Positions 37,072 to 45,885 of a DNA stretch of 64,000 nt are shown piece by piece. Within the stretch, counting starts at the first letter, position 1. Each line of letters begins with the position of its first letter. The notes beneath the pieces are model-generated. The model saw only the letters and a list, made by a program, of their open reading frames with translations. It searched no databases and was not told where the DNA came from. The translations under genes and the position numbers were made by a program. Source of the DNA: Clostridiaceae bacterium (GTDB lineage: Bacteria > Bacillota > Clostridia > Saccharofermentanales > DTU023); contig DUVN01000010.1 in the NCBI GenBank assembly GCA_012841015.1, positions 62,001-126,000 on the forward strand. Reading direction: 5' to 3'.

Positions 37072-37135
37072 TCCTAATGCCAAAAAAGGATTTCAGTTTA
37101 ACTTGCAATTGGACTGCAATGGTAAGCTGGCATAG

Positions 37136-37864
37136 ATGGGAAAGGAGACTTGCTATTTGCCTGTGAACATTGATTATTTAGGACACAGCGGTTTTTTCAT
37201 TGAAATGAACAGTGTGATGCTGCTGTTTGATTATTATTACGGAGATCTTTCGTTTTTAGGGCAGAAGCCAGACGAAAAGCCGCTGTTTGTATTTGCGAGC
37301 CATATTCATCCAGATCATTTTAACCCTGAGATCTTCTCTCTTGTGGACATTCACCACCGAACGAACTATCTTCTGTCATTTGATATCAAAGGGGATCCAG
37401 CTGTACCGGAAGACCGTGACGTTCAATATTTGGAAGCTGACAGGACGTATACGGTCGACGGGCTTGGCACGGTGATGACGCTTTTTTCCACCGATGAAGG
37501 TGTCGCCTTTCTCGTCAGAACCTCTGGCGCAACGCTCTTTCACTCGGGTGATCTTCATTGGTGGGACTGGCCCGGCGAAGATCCTGAATGGCTTGATCGA
37601 CAAGAGACGATATTCAAACGGGAGATCCGGAAGCTTCAGGGTACGCCTATTGACGTCGCCTTTGCGGTTCTGGATGATCGGCTGGAAGAAAATTTTTGGA
37701 AAGGGATGGCGCTGATTCTGTCTGCCCTGAATCCGCGCTATGTGCTGCCGATGCACTTCTGGGAAGATAGAAGCGTTGTGGATCGGTTTAGAGAGCTTTC
37801 TGTCTTACGGGAATCGGAAACGATCTTATTGGATACGACAAAAGAAACCCATTGGGAACTATAA
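37136..37864 (+). CDS. MBL-fold metal-dependent hydrolase
   Basis: A 242-residue protein with the metal motif ASHIHPDHFNP, HSGDLHWWDW and VLPMHFWED, as in UlaG-like MBL proteins. The substrate is unknown. The ATG at 37136 lacks a ribosome site. AAAGGAG at 37141-37147 fits a TTG start at 37157 better, which would give 235 residues. Confidence 0.8.
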   Translation: MGKETCYLPVNIDYLGHSGFFIEMNSVMLLFDYYYGDLSFLGQKPDEKPLFVFASHIHPDHFNPEIFSLVDIHHRTNYLLSFDIKGDPAVPEDRDVQYLEADRTYTVDGLGTVMTLFSTDEGVAFLVRTSGATLFHSGDLHWWDWPGEDPEWLDRQETIFKREIRKLQGTPIDVAFAVLDDRLEENFWKGMALILSALNPRYVLPMHFWEDRSVVDRFRELSVLRESETILLDTTKETHWEL

Positions 37865-37880
37865 CAAGGAGGAAAATAAT

Positions 37881-38249
37881 ATGAAATTCAAAATGGTGCA
37901 TGAAAACTATAATGTAATTGACCTAGACCGCTCATTGGCGTTCTACGAGCAGGCTCTCGGATTGAAGGAGAAACGCCGCATAACCGCGGAGGATGGCTCT
38001 TTCATCATCGTGTATCTGGGGAATGAAGAGAGCGAGTTTGAACTGGAATTGACTTGGCTTAAAGATCATCCCGAACCTTACGATCTCGGGGAAGAGGAAT
38101 TTCATCTGGCGTTCCAGACAGACGATTTTGAAGCTGCACACGCATTGCATGAAAAGATGGGCTGCATTTGCTTTGAAAATCTCTCCATGGGGATTTATTT
38201 TATTCAAGACCCAGATGGATACTGGCTGGAGATAATACCGACGAGGTAA
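37881..38249 (+). CDS. Glyoxalase/VOC-family protein (lactoylglutathione-lyase-like)
   Basis: A 122-residue protein beginning MKFKMVHENYNVIDLDRSL with FYEQALGL, FHLAFQTDD and IYFIQDPDGYWLEIIP. The metal ligand pattern H-E-H-E is complete (H7, E in FELELTW, H in FHLAF, E in WLEI). The start is firm, with AAGGAGG upstream. It may detoxify methylglyoxal. Confidence 0.88.
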   Translation: MKFKMVHENYNVIDLDRSLAFYEQALGLKEKRRITAEDGSFIIVYLGNEESEFELELTWLKDHPEPYDLGEEEFHLAFQTDDFEAAHALHEKMGCICFENLSMGIYFIQDPDGYWLEIIPTR

Positions 38250-38270
38250 AAGCGGTTTCAAACAATTTAA

Positions 38271-38519
38271 GGTGACAAATTCCTGCTTGACCGGCAAGGC
38301 AACGCTTCTTCATTAGATGATTACACAAAGAATAATTTTACCAAAACGACAGCTGAGAATTTATTTGTCCGTCTGAAACTATATAGTAATCCACGCTCCG
38401 TTACCGCCGCGCCTGCTTCAACATGGAATGTAAGATCCGATTCCTATTATTGGCCCGGACCTATTACTGCCGCTTCGGTGAAGCAGGTAAAATACTCTGA
38501 CGACCTATATGCGAGGTAA
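38271..38519 (+). other. Open frame of 83 codons, probable gene remnant
   Basis: An open stretch with no usable start encodes a Tyr- and Ser-rich segment (RSDSYYWPGP, VKYSDDLYAR). I do not recognise it. It may be the 3' end of a lost gene next to the glyoxalase gene. Confidence 0.3.
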
Positions 38520-38606
38520 ATGAACAAAGCCCGTAGCGATGATCACGCCGGTCGGGATTTTATCGAAACATTTATACGAATATTGCTTCCTGATAAGCGA
38601 TAACCA

Positions 38607-38643
38607 CGCCGGCTAGGATTTTAATCCTGACCGGCGCTTTTCT
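38607..38643 (+). terminator. Strong hairpin terminator
   Basis: CGCCGG, AGGATT, AATCCT and CCGGCG pair into a 14-position stem with one small internal loop, followed by CTTTTCTT. A partial direct copy of its left arm (GATCACGCCGGTCGGGATTTTAT) stands about 70 bp upstream. Confidence 0.7.
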
Positions 38644-38762
38644 TAGTGTGCTGGACATGGCACTTCAAACAAGCATAAAGGACAGCTCTTTCGTTCAATG
38701 AATGCAGTTGTTAAGTTTGGGGTTGTTATCAATCAAAGAATGATACATGAGAGGATTTTTGA

Positions 38763-39152
38763 TTACAAAAAATCGAAATAGCGTTACTTGGATTACGCCT
38801 ACAAAATTGGACTAAAGCGGGCTCTGTTAGAGCTAGACAGCAGAGGTTCCATGCAAAATTTGTATTCCAACATCCGACTATAGAATCTCTGGTACGAGAA
38901 TTAAGGCGCAACAGCCAACTTGGGAAAATATGCGGCTTTGAGCTGTGGACGGACTCAAAAGGATCAACTCATCTTGTGCCGGGTTCATCAACATTTTACA
39001 GATTTATCAGTCGTCTTATGGAAAATGAGAGTGGGATGGAAAAAATAATTCAGGCACTGATAAAAACGATGTATGAATTAATCCCCAATTTTAGCGATAC
39101 TTGTGTTGTAGACGGAAAAATAACAGATATATATGCATTGCCTTTTAAATAA
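38763..39152 (+). pseudogene. N-terminal relic of a DDE transposase
   Basis: A 130-codon frame without a start codon. It contains HPTIESLVRELRRNSQLGKICGF, then PGSSTFYRFISRL and CVVDGKI, the pattern seen at the N-terminus of an IS4-superfamily transposase through its first catalytic aspartate (VVDGK). It is truncated at both ends; no inverted repeats were found around it. Confidence 0.65.
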
Positions 39153-39263
39153 GAAAAACATTTGTTACAATTATTTTAGTTTAGAGAAACAATAAGGCTT
39201 ATCGAAAACAATTGTTTTAAACACATTGTAAAGATTTCATGAAAGTTAAAAGGAGGAAAAATC

Positions 39264-39773
39264 ATGAAAAAGTTTGCAATTGTTATCATCAGCATCCTGC
39301 TCATAGCAGGGCTCGTTGCCTGTGGCGGCAAAGGCGATTCCGGTCAAGTCAGTGAAACCAGTAAAGCCAGTGAAGCCAGTAAAGCCAGTGAAGCCAGTGA
39401 GGCCAGTGAAGCAAGTGAAGCCGGTGACTCCGCTACTGAGAAAAATCCGTACAATCTGGACTTCGAATCCACCGAGTTTCAGGACATGTCGGTGGATAAG
39501 AAAGCGTCTCTAAAGACCTTAGAAGAGACTGCGATGGAATGGCTTGAAGGAGATACCATGTTTGTCGGGACCAAGTTCGCCGACTACACTTATGAGGATT
39601 TCGCAGAGCATATCGGGGTTGATGCCACTATGTATTGTTATGATGATCAAGCGCCCGGTCGTAGATACATATGGGAAGCCGAAGACGACATCGGATCATG
39701 GTTCGCTATCACACTCAAAGAGAGAGGCGGCGTTTGGGTATTGGCTGAAAGTATGTCGTTTTTTCGCGAGTAG
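39264..39773 (+). CDS. Putative lipoprotein with SEA/SKA repeat
   Basis: A 169-residue protein. The signal peptide has a lipobox LVAC with the modified cysteine at residue 20. It is followed by a low-complexity stretch of SEAS and SKAS units (about residues 29-54), encoded by a 9-bp direct repeat (39349-39426). A globular domain of about 110 residues follows, with WLEGDTMFVGTKFADYTYEDF. AAGGAGG precedes the ATG. The function of the domain is not recognised. Confidence 0.75.
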   Translation: MKKFAIVIISILLIAGLVACGGKGDSGQVSETSKASEASKASEASEASEASEAGDSATEKNPYNLDFESTEFQDMSVDKKASLKTLEETAMEWLEGDTMFVGTKFADYTYEDFAEHIGVDATMYCYDDQAPGRRYIWEAEDDIGSWFAITLKERGGVWVLAESMSFFRE

Positions 39774-39880
39774 TTTGTCGTTTTTGATTAATTATTGTAT
39801 TCACAGGTATTATCAATTATGATTAATGTATATATAAATCATTGTCACGGAACATTGTGATACGAGAGAGGTATATTATT

Positions 39881-40258
39881 ATGGGAAAATATCAGGTTAA
39901 AACCACAAAGAGTGGTTCCGGCTTCATCTTTAATCTCAAAGCGCCAAACGGCCAAGTAATCGCTACATCCGAAGTTTATAACACTCTGGAATCTTGCAAA
40001 AAGGGCATTAACAGCGTTAGCGTCAATGCGCCAGTAGCCAATCTTGAAGATCAGACGGTTCCCGGTTTCAAAGTGGAAACAAATCCGAAATTCGAGATTT
40101 ATACGGACAAAGCCGGCGAATTTCGTTTCCGTTTGAAGGCGCGAAACGGACAGATTATAGCAGTCAGTGAGGGTTACTCAGCTATGGCAGGTTGCCTCAA
40201 CGGCGTAAAATCCGTACGTAAGAATGCAGTAGATCCGGAAATTGAGATGGAAGAATAA
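39881..40258 (+). CDS. YegP-like DUF1508 protein
   Basis: A 125-residue protein with two DUF1508 repeats: FIFNLKAPNGQVIATSEVY and FRFRLKARNGQIIAVSEGY. The start is ATG 39881 behind GAGAGG. Proteins of this family are small, soluble and of uncertain role. Confidence 0.88.
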   Translation: MGKYQVKTTKSGSGFIFNLKAPNGQVIATSEVYNTLESCKKGINSVSVNAPVANLEDQTVPGFKVETNPKFEIYTDKAGEFRFRLKARNGQIIAVSEGYSAMAGCLNGVKSVRKNAVDPEIEMEE

Positions 40259-40279
40259 TCTTTACTTCTCAAATTGACA

Positions 40280-40315
40280 AAAGGGGGAGCCTCTTTTGAG
40301 ACACCCCCTTTCAGT
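40280..40315 (+). terminator. Terminator after the DUF1508 gene
   Basis: AAAGGGGG (40280-40287) pairs with CCCCCTTT (40304-40311), and CTC/GAG pair inside. The left arm is GC-rich and the hairpin ends in TTTC. It lies just before the IS end. Confidence 0.6.
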
Positions 40316-40330
40316 GTAATGTGGTCAGAC

Positions 40331-41889
40331 TGTCCGAAAACTCGTTGTTTATGTCTCCATTTAGCCCTAATTCTCCCACAACATCGTAAAATAAAGGTAG
40401 AGAAAACGCACAGCGGAGGTTCGGTTATGGGCTACATCCTAGGTGACGATCGTTGTCAGCAGTTTCTCCTTTCCCCCTCAATCGATGAATACGTAGACGA
40501 GTTAAGTCCGGTACGTGTGTTGGATGCTTTTGTAGACGGTTTAGACTTGGAGGCGTTGTCGTTTACACCCAGTATACTTGCCTTAACAGGGCGTCCCGGC
40601 TACGACCCAAGGGATTTATTGAAGCTTTATGTTTATGGCTATGCTAACCAGATTCGCAGCAGTCGTTGCCTGATGCGCGAGTGTCGATGCAATCTAGAAG
40701 TGTTTTTTTATTGCGCGGTTTAGTCCCCGATTTTCGCACGATTGCCGATTTTCGCAAAGAGAATGCGGAGGCGTTAAAACGCGTGTTTCAGGTCTTCACG
40801 AAAGTATGCGTGGAGCTTGATTTATACAAACAGGTACTCCTAGCTGTTGACGGAACCAAAGTCCGTGCGGTGAACAGCAAGGCGAACTGCTACACAACCG
40901 ATGTCTTGCTCAAGAAAATTGCGACGATTGATGCACATATTAGCCACTACATGGCGACTATGGACGAGTTAGATCAAACGTAGGAGGATGGGTCGTCGTG
41001 TACACGCGAACGCCTTCAAGAGATACTGGACGACTTTCATGCACGTAAGGAGCGATACGAAGGGTATGCCGAAGACTTAGCGGAAAGTGGCGAGCGACAG
41101 TTACTGACGACCGGTCCTGAGACTATTCAGACGTGTCTTCATGCCGGCGTTCTTCCGTTAGCGTACGAGGGCAAAGGCAATCACCATTGAAGTCCAGAGC
41201 GGCTCGGAGCTGTCGTGCTTCCTTCGGCATCCGGACGGAACAGTGACCTGTCCGATGGGGCATAGGCCTCTTCTGGTCAAACACCATCGACGAGGCGGCC
41301 ATGTCTACAAAAGCTGCGAGGCTTGTCAACAGTGCCGAGTTCGTTGCACGACCGCGCAAGAGAAAGAAGTCTATTTTGGCCCCAGCACAGAGTGTGTCGC
41401 TGTGCGAGTGAAAGGCACTCCTGACATTCCCTTACAACCTCTACCGACAGGCTTCGTCCCGCACAACAGCTTCTATCGTCAAGAACTTGATGATGCCGTG
41501 ATAGTCCTTACCATTCCCAAAGATAAAGACAAACTTCGCACTCGTATGTGCACGGTCGAACATCCCTTTGGGACAATTAAGTGGTACCACGGCGCTCACT
41601 TTGCTCTCTTGAAGGGTAAAACGAAAGTTGCGGCAGAATATGCCTTGAGCTTTTTAGCCTACAACATAAATCGCGTCATGATAATCGTCGGTACGGACGC
41701 GCTTCTCGATCTGCTCTACGACAAGAAAAGCATGCATGAGCTCTGCAGACTGGTTCAATAGCGGAAAAGATTCCTCCGTTTTTTACTTATAACTCACTTG
41801 TTTCCCAGTTTTTTGGAATTTTCCCTCAAGCTCATTAGCTCTTTATTACCCCTTCCAAAAAGGGGCAATTTGCACGCTGTTTTCGGAGC
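40331..41889 (+). mobile_element. Decayed IS1182-like insertion sequence
   Basis: TCCGAAAAC at 40333-40341 is matched by GTTTTCGGA at 41879-41887, giving imperfect terminal inverted repeats about 1.56 kb apart around a broken transposase. It lies between the DUF1508 gene and the terminator of tRNA-Ala. Confidence 0.7.
40427..41761 (+). pseudogene. IS1182-family transposase, broken
   Basis: The frame from ATG 40427 (GGAGG upstream) reads the N-terminal domain (GRPGYDPRDLLKLYVYGYANQ) and breaks at a T-run near 40700. The next frame gives LVPDFRTIADFRKEN and VLLAVDGTKVRAVNSK to a stop at 40983. After further stops and a missing middle, 41243-41761 gives the C-terminal part (RTRMCTVEHPFGTIKWYHG). 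The total is shorter than a full transposase, so it is inactive. Confidence 0.85.
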
Positions 41890-41892
41890 ATA

Positions 41893-41929
41893 AAAAAGCC
41901 TAAAACGCCTGGTATGACGGCGTTTTAGG
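41893..41929 (-). terminator. Terminator of tRNA-Ala
   Basis: On the minus strand a perfect 11-bp stem, CCTAAAACGCC with GGCGTTTTAGG (41899-41929), is followed by CTTTTTTATG. It lies 9 bp past the tRNA 3' end. Confidence 0.85.
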
Positions 41930-41937
41930 ACAAATTG

Positions 41938-42013
<76 letters not shown>

Positions 42014-42026
42014 GTGACGCTTGATT

Positions 42027-42056
42027 AAGTTAGCACAGAATGTTTGAATCTGTCAA
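42027..42056 (-). promoter_or_regulatory. Promoter of tRNA-Ala
   Basis: On the minus strand TTGACA (42051-42056), an 18-bp spacer and TAACTT (42027-42032) end 13 bp before the tRNA 5' end. Confidence 0.5.
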
Positions 42057-42402
42057 GCTGTCAATGTGCAATCGATTCATAGATTTGCTGTGGATGAATG
42101 CCAAAGTAACCTGGACAGTGAGAAGCGCGGGGCGTCCAGTTGTCAAAAAAGAATAAATCCATCTATTTCTCGTTACATCTTCACGTGGGCATAAAGCTAC
42201 AATTTCTTAGAAAAGATTATGCGGGTCATTTCTATGCCTCAGTATCCATATTATAGAATCCCTAGGGCGCGTTAAGCGTCTCCCTTTGAGTCACAGCAAA
42301 ATGCATTAGCATCAATTCAGCATTGTATATGCAGGGTTCAAGTATTGAGAGGACATCTTCTAGAGGGGGATTGGGGAGAATTTCCCTTGTTTTTGCACGC
42401 AG

Positions 42403-42437
42403 GAAGTCCCCCTGCTAACGAACGGCTGGGGGACTTC
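42403..42437 (-). terminator. Perfect 10-bp inverted repeat after the gcvP operon
   Basis: GAAGTCCCCC and GGGGGACTTC pair perfectly around a 15-base loop. No run of T follows on either strand, so it is a transcript-end hairpin at best. It lies 61 bp past the SDR stop. Confidence 0.4.
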
Positions 42438-42497
42438 TCCATCAAATGATATTGTTAAAATCAAGATATACACATTGAAGATAACAAGCTTTCCAAA

Positions 42498-43301
42498 TTA
42501 TTCATTGGGTTCCCAACCAGAACCTGGGGTTTCAGGAATGGTATTGCCACCGTCGAAAACAATGCCTATACCTGTAATATAGCTAGAGTCTTCTGAAGCT
42601 AAAAATAGGGCTACACGACCGGCCTCTTCAGCCGTACCCATACGTCCCATTGGTACCTGTGCCGCAATCGCGTTGAAAATACTATCCGGATCCTCGGGGC
42701 AAGTATCTTTACATGTGTTCCTCATCATCGGGGTATCTACAACACCAGGTAGAATGGCGTTAACCGTTATGTTTCTAGACGCAAATTCTATAGCTAACGC
42801 TTTAGTAAATGCCATAATGGCTCCTTTTGTGGCAGCATAAGCAGTCATTCCAGGATCAACGACTAGAACGCCGGTGACAGATGCGAAATTAACAATTTTC
42901 CCGTATCCGTTTTTTAGCATATGAGGAACGGCAGCCTTACACGAGTTCCAGATGCCCCTAAAATTGATGGCCATATAATTGTCCAGAAATTCATCATCAA
43001 CATTAAGAAATGTCCTTTGTGGGCCTATGCCAGCGGCGTTCACCAAAATATCGATTTTGCCAAACTTTTTGGCGACATCATCGTAGTATTCCTTTAGCTT
43101 TGCAGCATCCCTAACATCCACTTGGTAGGCAATGACCTCGTATCCTTCTTTACATAATGTGTCTGCCGCAGCATGCACGGTATCAGACCGATCCATAAGT
43201 GCAACTTTGGCTCCATTCCTTGCCAAAACTGTTGCACATCCGTTACCCATTCCCATTGCACCGCCAGTAACAATTGCGATTTTTCCGTTCACTCTTGCCA
43301 T
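42498..43301 (-). CDS. Short-chain dehydrogenase/reductase
   Basis: A 267-residue NAD(P)-dependent oxidoreductase. The Rossmann motif GGAMGMGNG, NAAG and the catalytic S...YAATK are all present (Ser in NFASVTG, Tyr and Lys in TAYAATKGAI). The substrate is unknown. It is the last gene of the operon gcvPA-gcvPB-kinase-MFS-SDR, suggesting that it works on a related metabolite. Confidence 0.88.
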   Translation of the reverse strand: MARVNGKIAIVTGGAMGMGNGCATVLARNGAKVALMDRSDTVHAAADTLCKEGYEVIAYQVDVRDAAKLKEYYDDVAKKFGKIDILVNAAGIGPQRTFLNVDDEFLDNYMAINFRGIWNSCKAAVPHMLKNGYGKIVNFASVTGVLVVDPGMTAYAATKGAIMAFTKALAIEFASRNITVNAILPGVVDTPMMRNTCKDTCPEDPDSIFNAIAAQVPMGRMGTAEEAGRVALFLASEDSSYITGIGIVFDGGNTIPETPGSGWEPNE

Positions 43302-43441
43302 TTGATTATCTCCTTAATTTTTTTCAATTTGATGAACGATAGAGGGTATTTTTACTAGTGTAGATTCACTCCTCTGTTAGTAATTAACTTTTTTTGAAGT
43401 GCTGTTATTGAAGTGTTTGTGCCATTATTTCCTCCCTTCGT

Positions 43442-44668
43442 TTATGTGCGTTGCTTGGCACCGGGACCAGTCTCACGGATCATCAGACAGGCAATCAATC
43501 CGATTAGGCAGGGGAAGGCGCAAAGGAAAATAGCAAAGCCATAACTGAATGATGCACTCAACCATCCAGCAATTACTGGAGCAATAAAGCCGGCAGCAAA
43601 GCCGCAAGACGTGATTAACGAAAAAGCTGCACCAACGCGGGTAGGCGTCATTCCTTCAAGCTCCATAGGTACCACAAACATAGGAGGAATCCAGATGCAA
43701 TTACCCATACCAACAAGTGCGATGCCCGCATAACCGAACAAGGTGGTTTTGCCAACATAAATTAGGACGGCACCAACCACTTTCATCGCTTGACCTAGCC
43801 ACAGCAGGGTTTTGCGTCTGCCTGTACGCGCCATGACCGCATAGGCGATTAGTCCGCCAGCAATGCCCGCAATGGGAAAGATCAGTGTCAGATTGTTCGC
43901 CAATTCGATCGAGAAACCATGGTCACGCTGAAAATAGGTAGGTAACAGAATGCTAATGATGGAATAACTGATGAAATCGCAGACAAACGCAATAAGCAGA
44001 ATAATAATTTCTTTCCGTTTGATGATGTTACCGTAAATGCTCTTGTCGTCAGTACTCTGAGTTGTTTCCTCTTGCTCTATCTTGAGGGGACCTTCATCTT
44101 TTACGCCAATGACCCACGCGATGAGGACGATGATGCACAAAAAGCCCCAAAGCGACAGAGATGCTTGCCAAGAACCGCCGAAAAGCGTGACGAGCGGAAT
44201 GGTAAGACCGAATACGAGCACATTCGCAAAGTAAGGAAACAACGCGTTGACCGTATCCATGGTAACCTGCTGTTTAGGATTATACCAGTGCATGATGGCG
44301 GCACCGATAAAGGGAGTGCTTAGGCCAAAACCAATACCGTAAAGAACACGTCCCACACAAAACATGAGGAAGCTGTTGGCAATTAAGTTCGCCATGATGC
44401 CGAGCCCTCCTGTAAGTAAGGAACATATATACATTTTCTTGAGTCCAATACGGTCCTGAATGTACGAACCTACTAGCTGAAACAAAATGATGGGAATGAA
44501 GATGATGGATACTCCTAGGCCACTCGTAGCGGCATCAATCCCATATTCCTCTTCAATCATGGTAAGTACGGCGGAAGGATTCATCTGGGCAATGTATAAA
44601 AAAAACATTCCCAATACGATAAGTACGGTCAAAACGGATAGCTTATTATAAGATTTCGCGTTCTCCAT
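43442..44668 (-). CDS. MFS transporter
   Basis: A 408-residue protein with twelve predicted membrane helices. It has the MFS motif in DRIGLKKMYICS between helices 2 and 3, and a second like it in ARTGRRKTLLW. The start is ATG 44668 behind GGAG, shorter than the longest frame. It is most like CynX/NimT-type transporters by feel, and the substrate is not known. Position in the operon suggests import of the substrate of the gcvP proteins. Confidence 0.85.
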   Translation of the reverse strand: MENAKSYNKLSVLTVLIVLGMFFLYIAQMNPSAVLTMIEEEYGIDAATSGLGVSIIFIPIILFQLVGSYIQDRIGLKKMYICSLLTGGLGIMANLIANSFLMFCVGRVLYGIGFGLSTPFIGAAIMHWYNPKQQVTMDTVNALFPYFANVLVFGLTIPLVTLFGGSWQASLSLWGFLCIIVLIAWVIGVKDEGPLKIEQEETTQSTDDKSIYGNIIKRKEIIILLIAFVCDFISYSIISILLPTYFQRDHGFSIELANNLTLIFPIAGIAGGLIAYAVMARTGRRKTLLWLGQAMKVVGAVLIYVGKTTLFGYAGIALVGMGNCIWIPPMFVVPMELEGMTPTRVGAAFSLITSCGFAAGFIAPVIAGWLSASFSYGFAIFLCAFPCLIGLIACLMIRETGPGAKQRT

Positions 44669-44763
44669 AGTCTCAACTCCTTTCGATGTGTTTTTAGACT
44701 CTTCTTTTTGATTTTCCTGCATTCCAGAGCATAAAACTCCATTTGTAGTAAATATGTAATCTG

Positions 44764-45882
44764 TTACATAACGCGGCAAACGAGGGTTTCTTGCCAACCA
44801 ACAATGACTTTCATATACCCTCTGATTTCTTCGTTTAGTGATTCATCACCTGAATCGACGTATAGGGTTTGATCTGGCAACGAGAAGATCTTGGATGCAG
44901 CTGCAACTACCACAAGGTTCTCCAGTCCAATTTGTCGAATCACAGCTGCGCTTAGCTGTTGGTTACCTCGTCCCAAAATATGTCCTTGACCGCCGATTAC
45001 TGTAATGATGAGTTTGCATCGATTGTTTCGAGAGATCTCTAAGAGATCAGATTCTTTGGCATCCAGAACGACAGCGTTTCCTCTGTGCCATACGTCTACA
45101 CCCAAAAGGGTTCCATTCCAACCAAGATGATCCGTAATTCTTTTGATGGTGCTCCCAGCGCCAAAAATGTAGTACATATCTTCGTCCGCGTGCTTCAAGA
45201 TTTTGTCGGCTATGTCAAAGCAGATACCGGACAGATCGTGTTCGTTTAGATGAGAGCTTGCTTTAGGATTTTGGATATAGTAGCGAATGTATGGAATTTT
45301 CATGTAGCCGTATAATTGGACACGAAGGTTTCCCTGACGATACTCCACTTCATCTAAATCCATGACTTCGCCCTCACGCAGAGGTGCACCATTCAAAACA
45401 AAGTTAACCAACGCATCTCCCGCTGCATGAGGAGAAGTAGCGTAAACACCGGAATGCATTTTTACACCGGCAGGTATCCCAATGACGGGAATTGTATCGC
45501 CGATCGCGTTGTAAACATCGCGTGCTGTGCCGTCACCGCCTGTAAAAAGTATTAAGTCTACCGGTATAGCTTTCAATAACTGAGCGATATTTTCGGTGTC
45601 TTGGCCGCTTGTCGTTGAACAAATGTGTCCGATTACCTCGAGGTCAAATCCCATACTGGAAGCAAGGTCGGCTCCCATTTCTCCAGGTGCCGAGTACAGT
45701 TGTATGGCATCCTTGATCGATAAGATTTGTTGAAGTGCGATTTTCGTCTTTTCGTTCGCACGCTTCTTAGCACCAAGCTTTATTGCTTGCGCTTGAATCG
45801 CTTCGGAGTCACTGCCTTTCAAGCCGACAGATCCGCCGATGCCCGCAATAGGATTGACAATCAGGCCAAGTTTGAATCTCAT
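44764..45882 (-). CDS. ATP-NAD kinase family protein (AcoX-like)
   Basis: A 372-residue protein with LIVNPIAGIGGSVGLKGSD at the N-terminus and the kinase motif FTGGDGTARDV, both as in the AcoX branch of ATP-NAD kinases. It may phosphorylate NAD or a related molecule; its substrate cannot be deduced. It begins 3 bp after gcvPB in the same operon. Confidence 0.82.
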   Translation of the reverse strand: MRFKLGLIVNPIAGIGGSVGLKGSDSEAIQAQAIKLGAKKRANEKTKIALQQILSIKDAIQLYSAPGEMGADLASSMGFDLEVIGHICSTTSGQDTENIAQLLKAIPVDLILFTGGDGTARDVYNAIGDTIPVIGIPAGVKMHSGVYATSPHAAGDALVNFVLNGAPLREGEVMDLDEVEYRQGNLRVQLYGYMKIPYIRYYIQNPKASSHLNEHDLSGICFDIADKILKHADEDMYYIFGAGSTIKRITDHLGWNGTLLGVDVWHRGNAVVLDAKESDLLEISRNNRCKLIITVIGGQGHILGRGNQQLSAAVIRQIGLENLVVVAAASKIFSLPDQTLYVDSGDESLNEEIRGYMKVIVGWQETLVCRVM

Positions 45883-45885
45883 GTT

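Larger units (their letters stand above)
42014..42497. other. Intergenic region between tRNA-Ala and the SDR gene
   Basis: It holds the tRNA promoter (next entry) at its left end and a hairpin at 42403-42437 at its right end. I see no ORF or RNA gene in between. Confidence 0.5.

Noticed and set aside
42403-42437. Standard rho-independent terminator
   Set aside because: The hairpin is perfect but lacks a T-run on both strands, so I list it only as a weak terminator.
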